Under the pieces are notes generated by a model. It saw only the letters and a list, made by a program, of their open reading frames with translations. It did no database searches and was not told the DNA's origin. A stretch of DNA of 64,000 bases, from positions 7,613,599 to 7,677,598 of the forward strand of contig CM039130.1 of NCBI GenBank assembly GCA_022036555.1, read 5' to 3'. Below are positions 45,045 through 58,469 of this stretch, one piece after another (the stretch's first letter is position 1; each line of letters starts with the position of its first letter). This DNA is from Microstegium vimineum. Its lineage: Eukaryota; Streptophyta; Magnoliopsida; Poales; Poaceae. The position numbers and the translations under genes are program-made.

Positions 45045-46738
45045 CCACAGGATGTCAGTGTACGCGGACGACCTGGTTATCTTCCTAGCCCCCAAGCAGG
45101 AAGACTTCAGCTGCGTTCGCACCTTGCTGGATTTGTTAGCTGGGACTTCTGGGCTCATCACCAACCTGAACAAGTGTCTCCTCTCGCCAATCCGATGCAC
45201 CGAGGAAGACGTCGCTCTTGTACAACAAGTGTTCCCTTGCCAGCTGTCACCTTTCCCATGCCGCTACCTGGGTGCGCCGCTCTCGGTGGGGTGTCTACGA
45301 CGCTCTGATGAGCAACATCCGGTGGATGCCATTGCAAGGCGAATTCCGACTTGGAAGGCCAATCTCTCAACGCGGCCGGTCGGCTGACGCTCACCCGTGT
45401 GACATTGTTGGCCATATACCCGTTCACATATCAATCACTTGCTGCATATCGGCTTGGGCAATCAAACAAATTGACAAACGTCGGCGTGCCTTCCTGTGGA
45501 GTGGTACTGATACGGTTGCTGGGGGTAAATGCAGGGTCGCTTGGCCTGTGCTGTGCGCTCCAAAATGCTATGGTGGCCTGGGGATCCCTGACTTAAGGAT
45601 CCTAGGCTTTGCCTTGCATCTCCGGTGGGAGTGGCAGAGGCGCGCGGTGGATGCGCCTACATGGACGAAGCTCCCAGCAAAGCCAGAGAGGATTGTTAGT
45701 GCCATGTTCAGCTGTTCGGTGGCTGTTGTGCTTGGTGATGGTGTTTCTTGTCGTTTTTGGACTAACCCATGGCTGCTGGCTCGACCAATCTCATTCTGGG
45801 CACCTCACTTGTTCCAAGCAGTTGGTCGCCGCTTCCTGCGGGTGTCAGTCAAGGAGGCGCTGGTTCAACAAAGTTGGGTGCGCCATATCACAGGTGCACT
45901 CACCACACCGGTGTTGTAAGAGTACATTGATCTCTGGGAGAGGTTGGAGTCTTTCCAGCTGAGTCCGCTAACCAGCGACCGCTTTGTTTGGCGATGGACG
46001 CCGGATGGAGCCTACTCTGCGTCATCGTCATATCGGTCGTTCTTTTGGGGAATGACATCCTTGCTGGGGGCTAAAGAAGTTTGGAAGGCCTCAGCTCCTC
46101 CGAAGGTCAAATTCTTCTTTTGGCTTGCCATTCACGGTCGCATTTGGACCGGGGATCGCCGTAGGAGGCACGACCTACAGGACTCTACTGAGTGCACGCT
46201 TTGCGAACAGGAGGATGAAACAATCGACCACCTGCTAGCCTCTTGCATCTTTGCAAGGGTGCTTTGGCACCGCATCCTGCAACCCCTTGGTTGGGGACTG
46301 CTGACACCTTTGCTGGGATCGCCGCTTTCATCCTGGTGGCTGCATGCTCGACGGCAGGTACCTAAGGAACTGCAGAAGGGGTTTGATTCGTTAGTGCTGC
46401 TCGTTTCTTGGCGCCTATGGCGAGAGCGTAACTCTAGCGTCTTTGACACCGTAGCGACCACCGCCGATCTGACGAGAAGGAGGGTGCTGGATGAAGGGGA
46501 GGAATGGGAAGCCGCGGGGTTCGCTGCAATCTCAGCTTTTCTGGTAGCAGGAGTACAGTCTTATTGTGGGTTATTACCGGTTGTCGTCTCTCAGTGTTGT
46601 AATCCTTTAGACCTTGCCTCAGGAGGTGCATTCCTTGAACTATCCTAGCATCTCGCCCTCGGATAGCTCTTGTTTGTATCTTATTGTTTTCTCCTTAATA
46701 AAATACACGTGAAGCCGTGTTCTAGAAAAGAAAATTCT
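45045..46738 (+). mobile_element. LINE-A copy 2, uninterrupted
   Basis: It begins just upstream of the reverse transcriptase active-site motif (SVYADDLVIFLAPK) and continues through the RT C-terminal part (NLNKCLLSPI, YLGAPLS) and the linker (ISAWAIKQIDKRRRAFLW) to the zf-RVT domain (PPKVKFFFWLAIHGRIW; C..C and H..C ligands in CTLCEQEDETIDHLLASC). The 3' end has CTTAATAAAATACACG and an A-rich tail near 46727-46735. It is 5'-truncated and carries at least two frameshifts (about 45360 and 45915), so it is inactive. Its region near 45562-45580 preserves the pre-insertion sequence of copy 1. Confidence 0.85.
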
Positions 46739-46789
46739 TTGTCCTCATGGTTGATGAACATTTGCTCCGCGTCAGTGAGCCTGTCAATG

Positions 46790-47218
46790 AAGTTTTTTTT
46801 TAATTCCTGTGATGAGCATGGAGATGAAAGAGAGACATATTGGCATCATCGTCCTTGAGCCAATCTATGCAGGAGCAGCGTCTAGCAATCATTCTTCAGA
46901 GAAAGGATAGGATAAGTGTGTGCTTCTTGAGCTGATTACACAACCATCTCTCATTGTCAGACAAAGCATGGTGTATCCCCTGAAATTTCCAGCTGGTGGA
47001 GCACCTCTCTCGCTAGACCAAATTGGGAATTTACATGCCCAACTTTCTTTTAGCTTCCTTGATAAGACAAGAGGTGGTCTGTACATAACCCCAAGCAACC
47101 TCCACCACATCCTGAAAACCATCAATCATAGGCCAGAAAGACTCAAAGTGAAATCTTCTTTACTGATCTTGATATCATGCAACCTGAGAATCAGTGGGCA
47201 GTGATCTGAGTCATCGGT
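46790..47218 (-). mobile_element. LINE-B fragment (copy 2)
   Basis: Counterpart of 8830-9265 with the same minus-strand endonuclease/RT junction remnant, again frame-broken. Slightly different breaks show independent decay. Confidence 0.5.
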
Positions 47219-47339
47219 TGCCCCACTTTGGAGTAAGCAATTCGGGTATAATTGTTCCTAGTCCATGGTACATAGCACCCAGTCCAACTTGACCAAGAGG
47301 TAATTCCTTCAGAGCTAAGCCATTGCTCACCGAAAAGGA

Positions 47340-48620
47340 AGTAGGTGTGTTTTCGTAATTGACATGCATATCAAGTAGTAGTAGCTGATCCATTGCTGGA
47401 GATTACATTTGTGGTGGTGAGGTGTTGAAGAACAGGAGTGCGAGCATGATCAAGTGGTGATGCCACAACGTGTCGTCTGATGGAAGAACAGGGTACAACG
47501 CACAAGAGGCCAAACTGGTCAAATTACACATAACCATTATTGTCAGTGGTAAATACGAAGAAAGATTAAATGGGCAATGAGACATGGTGATACATGGACA
47601 TTGTTTGGATGAAGTGGTCTAGAGGAAAATAAGATTGAGTTAGAACCAGAGGCAGTAATAGATGAGCGAGAACCATCACCCACCTTGACTCTATACAAGG
47701 AATGGGTTGAGCAGTAGATAGATTACCAGAATTGGAGAGCAGGTGCAGGAAGCACTTGAGTCCATGTACCATGGGCAGGTGGTGTTCCTTTGAAGGGCCA
47801 TAGCATTCATCGCTTGGATGAGAGAGGCCCGGTCCCAAGAATGTGTCGATGAAGTAGCTAGCATCAACATGGCGTGGGGTGGACCACAACCACAAATTCC
47901 ATGAGAAGAGACCACATGAGGTGTGCCAGGAACTAGCCACATCTGAAAAATGCCAGTCCATGGGTTGTAGGCAGGGAAGCCACAGTTTGTGAACGCATCG
48001 AGATGATGAGTGTTGTTAATGGATTCTGAAGACTTGTTGCACTGCTTGTTCTTACGCCAGGAATTTCCAGGAATAACGAAGTTCCCTGAGCCAGAAGGTG
48101 GGTGCTAGACTTGCTGAAGGAGGAGGTGAGGAGAGCAATGGTCGATGAAGGCCTGATGCTACGAAGATCGACCTCCTCAAGATTCAGGAGGGAGCGAGCT
48201 TTGAGGAAAGATGATCGTGGGCACTTTGTCTTAATGACAGCCACCATTGAATGCAAGCACTGTTGAGGCGACGAAGTAGCTGCAACTCCAGTGTGTTTTG
48301 GGATACTTCCTGACAAATATTGGAGGCAGAGTCAGGCATTGTGATGCGAGTATTGAAGCACAGAAACTATGTTATCAGAGAAGAGCTCCTCGATAGCAGT
48401 CTAGATGGCATGTGCCATGGCATCCGGCGTGAGGATGCTACAGAAGGACTCCTTTGAAACAGAGGAGTAGACGAGGGAGTGCACCAGTTGTTGTCCAAGC
48501 ATGAGTAGGAGGGTCTGGTGCAATAATGCCAACAATATAATGCATGACACTAAATTTGCCCAGAAGAGTGTGGAAAATCTCACACCATCCGCTATACTTG
48601 GAAGGCCAAATCCTAGAATA
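47340..48620 (-). pseudogene. Copia gag-protease remnant, minus strand (copy 2)
   Basis: Shows the same order as copy 1: UBN2-like gag (LLMLGQQLVHSLVYSS), the linker, the degraded protease site (WYMDSSASC in one frame) and the following VSLPI-type segment. Frame breaks differ from copy 1 in several places, including an insertion near 48070. RT and RNase H are missing. Confidence 0.65.
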
Positions 48621-48789
48621 AAATAGATATGAGAGCGGACATTGATGGCTGCTAGAGCAGCAACAGGGCTAACTAGGAAAGAGCAACAACAATGGTTCCA
48701 ATAGTATTGGCAGCAGCATCTGCTTGTGGCTGCTCACCCATGCTAAGAAAGAGAGAAGCATGAAGAGAGAAAACGAGGAGAAAGACTAT

Positions 48790-49234
48790 CATGGGTAGCC
48801 CACAGGCTCCTGTCGGCCCAATAGGCCCAAGGCAGGGCCGATCAAGGTATCCAGCTAAAGGGCGAGCTGGGTCTCCGAGGGTTTGGGAGATGTCATGGGC
48901 TGTCGCCGGCCTAATAGGCCCAAGAGTCAATAGCTTAGCCGCCAAGTTAGGTCAAAGGTGCTTAGCCATCAAATTAGGTTTAGTGTTGATCCCCTCTCTA
49001 TATAAAGGGAGGCACGCCTGTCATTTGGGGGCAAGCAAGGAATAATGAAACAACAATTTTAGTCTCCCTCAATCTCTCAAGCTCTTGACAAAGCATAAGG
49101 CCTAGTTATCTCAAAATACCATCAACATAACAAAGACAGCCTAATGTCATGAAAAGTGATAGAATGAGTTCTCTATTGACATATGGCTATGCTTATACAA
49201 AATGAGTACATTTAAAGAAAAGATTAAATATGTC
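48790..49234 (+). repeat. LTR-like sequence with TATA box (copy 2)
   Basis: Collinear with 10827-11281. TATATAAAG near 49000 and the CT-rich downstream part are conserved. Homology between the copies ends at 49234. Confidence 0.35.
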
Positions 49235-49817
49235 CTCTATCTAGACTAATCAATGTAGTTTGGGTTATACATGAGATATGATTTGCTATTACGGCTAATA
49301 ATTGCCAATATATGAGGATTAATGGCTAGAATATTGTCATTACAATAGATGATAATAAATTGAAACAACAAAATTTGAACAAGTTACCTCCAACAGCAAT
49401 CATTTCTCAGATGTATAAATAAAAACTATTATGTTCATCTTAAGATCAAGGAGTAGCAATTTGGGCTCTAAATAATAGAATCTCAACAAAAAAAGTACCT
49501 CACCTTGGCATTTGTATCTGCAGCCTAAAAAGTTATAATTGCAGTCAGCCATTATGTTTAAACCATTATACTACACAGATTAAAAAATTATTACGACTTA
49601 CCCTTGCATGTGATTTCTCCGTTTATTGTATAATATAGTCTACTAATGTTCCACTAAAACTCAATATTTTACCAGTGTTACTGTTGTAAGTTTCAGGGTT
49701 TAAGCAAAACTTAGATCTCTCAAAGAAGTTGTACAAAATGTTATTTTCTTGTCTCGTTAAGCACTGTCTAACAAGATCCATGTCTAATACCCATGAACTT
49801 CATCGAGGGCCTTCCTA
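49235..49817. other. Intergenic
   Basis: AT-rich, no supported feature. Confidence 0.3.
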
Positions 49818-50850
49818 AGGTCCATGGGAAGTCTGTGATTGTCATTGTCGTCGACAAATTCTCCAAGTATATGCACTTCATCGCCCTTAGCCACCTCAAT
49901 CATCCGCGCCTTCTTCGATGACATCGCTTGCCTTCACAGCTTCCCCACGTCTAGTGTTAGCAGTCGCGACCCAGTCTTCACTAGCCACCTATGGCATGAC
50001 CTCTTCAAGATGGTGGGTGTCAAGATTCTCCTGAGCATGGTCTTCACCATCAAACGGACCGCCACTCAGAGGTTGTCAACAAGGTGATTGCCATGTACCT
50101 CCATTGCGCTATAAGGGATCGTTCGCGTGACTAAGTCAACTGGCTTTTGTGAGTACAATATTGCTATAATACTTCCTACCACACGGTGCTTCACACCACG
50201 CCATTTTAGGTGGTGTATGGACATCCGCCACCCTACTTCCGCATGTTGTCAGGGCGGCTCAGATAGAGGTGGTAGATACTCTCTACGTGACCACAACGCT
50301 TTTCTTGCAGAGGTTCGTGAGCGTCTTCTCCAGGGCCGATAGTATGTCAAGCACCACCAACGATCACCATAATTAGTTGTAGTTCTCGGTGGGTGACTGG
50401 GTCTTGCTCTGTCTCCTTCACCGCCTGACGCACTAGCTGGAGTCTCGGGACAAGGGCAAGCTCAGCGCGCGCTACGCCAGGCCTTTCCAAGTGATGGAGC
50501 GCATTGGGTCGGTGACCGATCACCGTTAGCTTCTAGAGGGCCTTGCCTGAACAACGTGTTCCACGTGGGGCTACTCAAGTCGTTCCACAAGGATCCTCTT
50601 ATGACTCCACCATGTGTGTCACCCATCTCGGATAGTCGTCTTCTTCCCACACATGACCACGTGCTACGCGCCTAGAGCTCCACAAGACGCCTGGCACGTC
50701 ATCATTGAGTGGCATGGTCTACCCATCGACGGTGTCACTTGGGAATTGCTTCAACACTTCAAGGATCTCTACCCCGACTTTCAGATCAAGGACGAGTTGT
50801 TTGAAGAGGCGGCAAGAGATGTTATGACCACCGTCACGTATCAACGTTGA
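49818..50850 (+). pseudogene. Ty3/gypsy integrase-chromodomain remnant
   Basis: Frames jump, but the segments are recognisable: integrase core (VVDKFSKYMHFIALSH), DPVFTSHLWHDLFKM, VNKVIAMYLHC, YNTSYHTVLH, VVYGHPPP, VGDWV-like and VFHVGLLKSF-like pieces. A chromodomain follows at 50675-50850 (WHVIIEWHGLPIDGVTWELL; YPDFQIKDELFEE). Chromodomain-bearing gypsy elements use this module to target heterochromatin. Numerous frameshifts and stops make it dead. The downstream LTR is interrupted by the solo LTR at 51019. Confidence 0.75.
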
Positions 50851-51013
50851 GCCCGACCCAGTGGCTAAGTCCCAAGATTTTTATTCCCTTAGATATTTTC
50901 TTTGTTTCCACAAATATAGGATCTTGATTGATTGGCTTCACAGGAGAGGGATAAATACCTCTATATAGTTTCACAATTAATTAAGCATGGCTATTATCTT
51001 TGTCTTGCCTCAA

Positions 51014-51018
51014 GGGAA
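51014..51018. repeat. Target-site duplication (left, GGGAA)
   Basis: GGGAA immediately precedes the LTR start, and AGGAA follows its end (55091-55095), differing at one position. Removing the LTR rejoins CCTCAAGGAACCTC without a gap. Confidence 0.65.
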
Positions 51019-54000
51019 TGTAACACCCCTGGTGTTAATCACCTAATTAAAAACTTGATCATGTCATCATATGCATTAATCATCATTCAATTGTTTGAAA
51101 ACCTGAATATGCATAGAATTAAAATGAGTTTACTTGATTGTGTTTAATCAATTGTTTGAGTGCAGGTCATATTTTCAAATTCTCAAATTTAAATTTGAAT
51201 CCAAACCCTAATTTCCAGAGGGGGTGGATTAAACCCTAAACATGAATTTCAAAATCTAAAAAGAATTTGCATATGGTTGTTTAAGAAAAGTTGTAGAGCT
51301 CAGTTTGAGTTGCATTTGTTGTGTTTACAGCTTTTCAAGTGTTATTCAAGTTTTTAAAGTAATTGAGAAGGGGGTAAATCTTTTTTAAAAGGTTTTCAAA
51401 TTTCAAAAATGCATTTTCATTTCTAGGCCGAATTTGAAAATGTGAGTATTGACAAAAATGTAGATCATGATTTTTTGAGCAACTTTGGTATTCAAAGTTT
51501 TTCATGAAAACCCTTGCAAGCTTGAGAAATTTGCAAAATAGTGCCAAGGGTTGTTCAGCCATTTCATCAAACATCTACATGGCGGCGTAGAGCTCGACGC
51601 CGAAACCTGGCCGGCCAGCTGCCGAGCTCTCCTCGCGCCTCATTTCCGCAATGAGCGTCCCATCATGTGTGTGGCGTCGTCGCGCACATCCTGTGCTCTT
51701 CAAAACGGGACGTCGTCATCTCCTTGCTCCTCTTTCACGCTCGCGCCATCGTCTGCTCTGCTCCACCGAGTTGCCGTCATCGTCGTCGACCTCGCGCGAG
51801 CACTCTAGCCACTGCCAAACTCCCAATCCCGCGCAATGGCTTTCACCTTGACCTAACACACCTCCCGCATTAGTCGGTTGAAGCTGTGACCGCGTGAATC
51901 GACCGGCGCGACTCCGTCTTCCTCGGCTCCGGCGAGAGCGCCGCCGCTCGGGTTCGTTGCCGACCGGGCTGCACAGGAGCCGCATTGCTTTTCTCTTTAT
52001 TGTTTCATCTTCCTTATCCATCACTGATCATTGTCGGCTTCTCCGTTTTGCAAATGGTGGACCGTAGCTCCGGGAACATCATCGTTGTCACCCTGTTCAT
52101 CGTCTCCACCAGCACGGTCTCCGTCGCCAGCTCGTTCTGCTTCATCTCCGGCCACGTTTGAGAGCGCTGCATAACCGGGGTGAGCTCCTCGATCTCTCCG
52201 CATGCTCGGTTGTCCGTGAATCGAGTCATCGAGCTCTGTCCACGAGCGCCGCCGCGGTTCATGGTCGGTGCGGCGGTGTGTTCGTCGTCTGGTCATTGTA
52301 GTTGATCATTTTCTGATCCGAGTCTTGCGCTAGCTTCGTCTAGCCGTCCTGAGTCCGTTCGCGCTACTGGTTGTTCGAGCGCGTGCATGTATTCGCCGGT
52401 GTGCGACGCGCAGATCCCTGTTGTCCGCCATCGTCGTCGGCGAGGTTGTTTCGCTAAGGTTTTGCTTCGCTCTTGTTGCGGTCCGCGTTGTTTGGGGGTC
52501 GCTAAGCATGCTGGGGTTGTTGGTTAAGCCGATTATGGCCTGGGTTCGCCGACGCATGAGCGGCCGCACGCAGAGTGCCGCCACTGCCGTCAGCGAGGTC
52601 ACCAGAGTAGGTTTTAGCCTCGTTTCTGTTGTGCGTTATGCTCGTGCTTTCTTCCTAAGTCCGTCCGGTTGCTTGGTTGTTCCGGCACAAGCTTGTACTC
52701 GCCGGCGTGCGTGCGACCGAGCTCGAGTCGCCGCCATCGTCACCGGTGAGGGTGCTCTGAGGGATAGAGTTGGTCGTATCGTACCTTGTTGTGTTCAGGA
52801 TGGAGTGAGGAATCTAGAGCATGAGTCGGTTGAACGTTTGGTTCACCGCCGGCGACGCGTCGCCGTGTTCTTTGGTCACCGGCGCCGCTGCTCTGCTCTA
52901 GAGTCGTTGACAGGCGGGACCCAGCTATCAGCGGCTGAATCAAAGGGTTTTTTCCTTTTTCGTGTTTAAACAGTAGTGCTTTTTGTAGTTTCATTTGTTT
53001 AAAATTTGTGCATGTATAAATTCTACAAAAATTTGTGAATGCTCTTTGTGTTGTGTAGTATTTAAGAAAAATATAACATGTTCATGTTCAATACATTTTT
53101 AATCCTGTAAAAATGCTCAAAGTAATTGAAAAACTAGTTTTCCATGAATTTTTATGCTCTGTATATTGTTCTTTTTGTGTGAACTGTATACACTTATACC
53201 TTGTTGTACAAATATTTTGGGAATTTTTGGATGAACTTTTGTACAGGGCTAATTGATTAATTAATTATAAAATGATTATGAATCCTAATGACTTTAGGTT
53301 TTGAGTGATTTTGGATTATTTGATGCAAATGGTCATTTGTCCAGTGACAACCACAAGTTGGACATGTTTGATGTGGTGTTGTTTGCTCAGTTCTTTTGGA
53401 TGTAATTATTAACTTAGATAATCAAGATAAATAGGGTTTAATTAATTTGCTTTATAACCTAGTTTTGTTTTCCTTTATGAAGGGAAGTTGCACTTAAGGT
53501 TGTAATCTACTTTATTGAGCTTTCAAGTATATGTTTGTGTGTTGTAAAGCATCATGTTTATCTTTCAAGCATCATCTAAACATATCATTATATCGTGTAG
53601 ATTGTTCGTTGGTTGGGTTGGATACCTCTAGTGAAGAGGTTTTCTCTCTTGAATCTGAGCCCGAGTTCGCTTATCTCTCCAACCAAGGCAAGCCCGGTGG
53701 ATCCAAACCTTCCCTTGTATTTAAAAATGTTTGTTTTAAATACACTTACAGTTATACTACTGCATTACGGTACTTTATTAAATTCCTACTTGATGCATAG
53801 TCTTATCCTTGTATTAATTGTACCTTTAACCTTGAAAATTGTTTAAGATGCAAGGTTTCGCAAAAATGCTTAGTATGCTTAGAACTTTTATAGTAGGTGA
53901 TTTCCGGTCACCTACGCATAGCATATTGCTTCGGCAAATGGTTATGTTGTTGTGGAGAAAGGGATGTTGTTGGAAGTAATAATCGGGACCGGGCGGACAC

Positions 54001-55090
54001 GGAGTTTGGGAGCCACCAGATGTGGATATCTGGTGAGCGGGTTCTCTCTGCCTGTGTCATTAGGGCCTTGCCGTTGTAAAAAGTAGAAGGGTTGTGACTT
54101 TGGAGTACTTATCATATCTTTGGGGAAGCTGGACTCTGGCTATTCCAGTCTTAAGAACGGTTAATCCGCACTGGGAGTAGAGAGATGGCGAGAGTAGTGT
54201 GTACCCTCCAAGTTAGCGAACTGGATGGAGATGTACTGTGCTCTCGGGTGGCGGAACCCCGGTCTTGGCTGGAGGATCCAAGGAAAGGTAGTCATATGCG
54301 TGCTTTCGGGGTCGTATATGGCGTGTGATAGGGAAGCCCTAGCTGGGTTTAACAGGTTCGAATCGTCGTGTTCCTCGAAAATGGAAACATAACCCTACCT
54401 TTTACATCGTAGTTAATGAAACTTGAATTGGATACTTGGTGGATTCCTTTCATGGATGGTTAATTACCTTGTTATCAATCATACATTTCGATTGGTACTT
54501 GGGTAATCTTATGAACAAAATAAATGACTTTCAATTCTTTTGTAAATGCTCATTTATGCAAAACACTTGATTCTTGTAAAACCATGCCTTGAAACCTATG
54601 ACTTGCATACTGTTTTGTCCACCAAATATTTCTTTTGTCGGATAAGACTTGTTGAGTACTCCCGTACTCAGGGTTTGTTAACCCTTGTTGCAGATGAGGG
54701 TCACAACCCTGTCTGCGTGGCTTCATGCTGCATGACCGTGGTCACTGTGGATGATGATGAAGAATAAAAAGTCTTTGATTGACCCTTGGGCAAGGGTAAC
54801 TCGGTTGTTTGTGTAAACTCTATCGGCAGCTTGATGTAATATTATCGTACGACACTTAAGTTCTGTTTCAAAACTTATGGTTTGTAATATGACTTTAAAT
54901 TTCCGCTACTTTGATATAAATTATCGTGTTACTTCTGCAATGTTTGTAATGAGGAGATCCTGTTCGGGTAGAGGTGGATGACCCGCTGTAAAGTGGCGAC
55001 ACCTGACGGGCTAATTAAGGTTGGGATCATTTGTTGGGATTAAGTGGTTGATCCTGACAAGTGGGCCCTATCTTAAGAGGTTCTGTCACA
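51019..55090 (+). repeat. Solo LTR, 4.07 kb (Tekay/Del-like)
   Basis: It starts TGTAACACCCCTGGTGTT and ends GGTTCTGTCACA, with a GTACTCAGGG motif near 54663. It relates to the 3217-7612 LTR by these ends and by a GC-rich island (51560-52970), where long frames on both strands are artefacts of composition. There is no primer-binding site, coding interior or second LTR, so it is a solo LTR left by recombination. It sits inside the chromodomain element's flank. Confidence 0.75.
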
Positions 55091-55095
55091 AGGAA

Positions 55096-55805
55096 CCTCT
55101 ACGCGCCTCCCTTTCCCGTTCACTCGTTGTCGTGCCACCGCCCTACACTCGCGCCACCACGGTTCCCGTTCGCCACCAAGGGTATCGACCTAGACCACTG
55201 ATCTCCAACCTGTACACCCTACACAGTCGTGGTAGGATCCCTGATCCAATCACATCGACCTCCCCAAATCTGTTGATCCTAAGGCCATGCTCGACCAATC
55301 ACATCGGCCTCCCCAAATCGGTTGATCCTAAGGCCATGCTCGACCTCAACGAGAAAGGGGTCCATCCAGACAAGGGATGTCTTGTTGTACCACAACATCA
55401 AGATCACCAATCGATGAAATTGGCCTTCCACAAACAAGGGCAACGTCCAGCATGCCAGCTATCAACATGGTATCGTGATAATTCAGCCTAGATTTCCCAC
55501 ATTACAATGGAAGCAAAACCCACTATCATAGTATCATGGCTTAACTATTGTCAACAGTGCACTGTATAGAGAGCAAACCCACTTTGGAGGAATTTTGTGC
55601 CCTCTGCAATACATGCTTCGGCCCACTAATCCGCAGTAGTCCAGTAGGCAAGCTATGACACCTCCAGACTAGCTACATGGAGGACTACCAATCCCGATTT
55701 TTGGCTACAGCTGGAGATGGAGATCCTGAATCTTGGTTACAACTGGAGATGGAAATCCTCGCCGCCTGCTACAATTGGCTTGATGGCGGCGAGATGGTGT
55801 TGGCG
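55096..55805. other. Remainder of the interrupted gypsy flank; small tandem repeat
   Basis: Continues the sequence broken by the solo LTR. A 49-bp unit starting CCAATCACATCGRCCTCC is repeated at 55246 and 55295. A frame across this region is not accepted as a gene. Confidence 0.4.
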
Positions 55806-57366
55806 TGTAGGGAAAACGGTCCCCATGTCCCATATAGTTTGGATTTTGGTGTTTGATGATCAACATGACCGAATTGGACTAACGAGTTTGCGAGTGTTTA
55901 TTTTGTAGTCCAATAGGGTGCAAACATGCTTTGAACATAGGCAACATCTCAAACAAGACATTTGAAGCATATAGGAGACCTAAAGATCAAGCAAAAGACC
56001 AAGCATGAAGGATGGAACCTACTCGGAAGAAAGACCGCGAAGATACAAAGTCTTCCGGATGCGAGGCGACGAGCGTCCGGACTTTTGGAAATCAGCCCGG
56101 ATGAAAACACTGAAGAAAAACAGCTCCGGACGCTACGATCAGGAGGGTCTGGACCATTCAGGATGCGTCCGAACGCCTAGGGTTTGGTCTGACCAAAGTC
56201 AGCACCTCCGGACGCTATGAACAGTGCACGTCCGAACTATTTGCTCTAGCGTCTAGACGCACACAGAGAAGAACCCGAGAGCTCCAAGGACTCCGGACGG
56301 CGTCCGGAGTGCGGCGTCCGGATCAAAGATTGTGTCCGGACCTCATGCAGAGAGGTTCCAGAGGCACGCGAGGACTCCGGGTGCTGTCTGGACTGTGGAC
56401 TCCGGACCATAGACAGCGTCTGGACCCACTGTCAGCCTCAGCATAGCAGAAGACCGTTGGAAGGTCCAGACGCACAGCGATTAGTCCGGTCCCCCCTTGT
56501 TGTCTGCGTCTGGAGCTACGCAGAGGAGCTGCATCAAGGTACCAACGGCTCCATTTGGCTTGGGGCCTATATATATCACCCATGGCTGGCCAAATGGAGG
56601 TGTGGAGACTTGAGAAACATTCAAGGGTGTTGATACACAATTTACTGCTCTCCATATGCATAGTGCTTAGAGATATACTTGGTGATTAGCATAAGTGCTT
56701 TGCGAAGTGCTTAGGTTAGTTAGACCACTCATATGCGCTTGCTCTAGGTGTAAGCCTAGTGTTAGTGAGGTTTGTAAACCTTTTGATCAAAGGGTGCTTG
56801 CGCGCACCAAGCTTGTACTCGGTGGGGCTTGTAATCTTGCGCGATCACACCAACCGCGTTTGTGGTGTGGCCACCACCGGTGTACCGAAGGGAACAAGGC
56901 CCGCGGTGTTTCGATCGGAAGCTTGATAGTGAAGACGGCGGAGAGCATCCGGGAGAGGCTTGCCGGAAGGCACATCGGAGACCCACTTGCGCGTGAGGAG
57001 AGCCCGAGGCTATCCACAGAGTTACCTGACCAGGAGCTTGGCCCTTGCGCGGGATTCCTCGCGAGGGGCTCCAACGAGGACTAGGGGGAAGCTTGCGCGC
57101 TTCTCGATACCTCGGTAAAAATACCGAAGTCGTCGATGGGAGTTTGCATCTCTACCTTACTCTTTACCTTCCGCATTTTCTTTGGTTATCTTGTGATCTT
57201 TAGCGGTAGAGATAGCAACACACTAGCAAAATCGTAGTTACACATCTAGTTAGTTTATCTTATTGCATAGATTTTGTTACGGGTTGAAATAGAGGCCATA
57301 GTTTTGAGTAGAGTTTTTAAGTGACATAATTCAACCCCTCCCCCCTAGGCATCACGGTCCTTTCAC
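55806..57366 (+). repeat. SIRE/Maximus-like Copia LTR (solo)
   Basis: It begins TGTAGGGAAAACGG and ends with a C-rich stretch and GGCATCACGGTCCTTTCA, an ending typical of SIRE-lineage LTRs. A TATATATATC box lies near 56571. The U3 part (56050-56520) is packed with the palindromic motif GTCCGGAC and its variants. No internal region is attached. A clean target duplication was not found. Confidence 0.6.
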
Positions 57367-58469
57367 AGCGTTAGCGGCTAGATTGGGGCAACCTCTTGTT
57401 TTTTTTATTGGGCTGGGCCGGACCAGACCTCCATTCCTTATCAACAGGCCCAGCACGTAGCCGTTTTTTTTTTATCTACCACAGTGCTTAACGATCAGGC
57501 GCACAAAAGAAATAATTCTATAAATACTCTTTTCTGGAGAAAAAAATATAGATCTACCAGCGAACTGAGCTTCACTACCTTAAGTTTTTAAATTTCAAAT
57601 TTCAAATTTTCAAACAACCTGAAACTCGCATTATAACATATAAAGTTGTACTCCGCTACTCAGTTAGATTAGATCTTATAGCTGAAACTTCTCTATTCAA
57701 ATCCGTTTAGGTGGTCTAGATATTAAATATAAGATTTCCTTTAATTAAGCTGAGGACTCATACAAATATGTAATCTTGATATCTGATTCAAGCCGGCAAC
57801 GGAGCTATATATCTGCCGATGTGTCAAGAACTAATCTATTTGCTGATAGTGGTGACGTGAGACCTCTCTCGGTTTTTAACGTGAAGGACTCTGGTTAATC
57901 TTTTTAAATTGTAGTGGACAGCAAACTACATGAGATTTCAGCTCACAAATTAATTAGCCAGGCCATCGGTTGAACTATATATACTTCAATAAGATAAATT
58001 TTATTCATAAAAAGAAAACTATATCATAATTTGGTGGTATATTCATAAATCTTTCGCCCTGTTCATTCGGCTGAGCGGCTAGAGTCCAGACTAAGACAGG
58101 GTGCTCGCTTCATTTAATCGCTCGTTTATTTTTAAAATATAAAATTTAAAGCCTTTGTTATTTTATTTGATTAACCGACGTATTGCATGTTTCCCCTTTC
58201 ACATTACTAACTAACAACTTAGAGCAAGATTCTTTACAACCTTCTATCAGTTCATTGTCTATCTCACAGAGTTTTTTAGTTATTGATTTTAAATTAGGGC
58301 TTCTTCTCTCCCTCTCTCCTCTATCTTAACGTTCAGTCAAATTACAACATGCTATTATACTTGGTTTTATTGTTATCAACTTTATTATAAGTTAAATTTG
58401 TGTACTTTTGACTAAATGTTAAAAAAAATGCCAGCCTCCATCTCAAAATACTTGTCACTTTTGATCACT
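57367..58469. other. Intergenic
   Basis: AT-rich with poly-T runs. No gene or clear element. Confidence 0.3.

Noticed and set aside
51551..52994. Several frames in the second long LTR
   Set aside because: Same explanation as for the first LTR; Arg/Ser-rich, overlapping on both strands.
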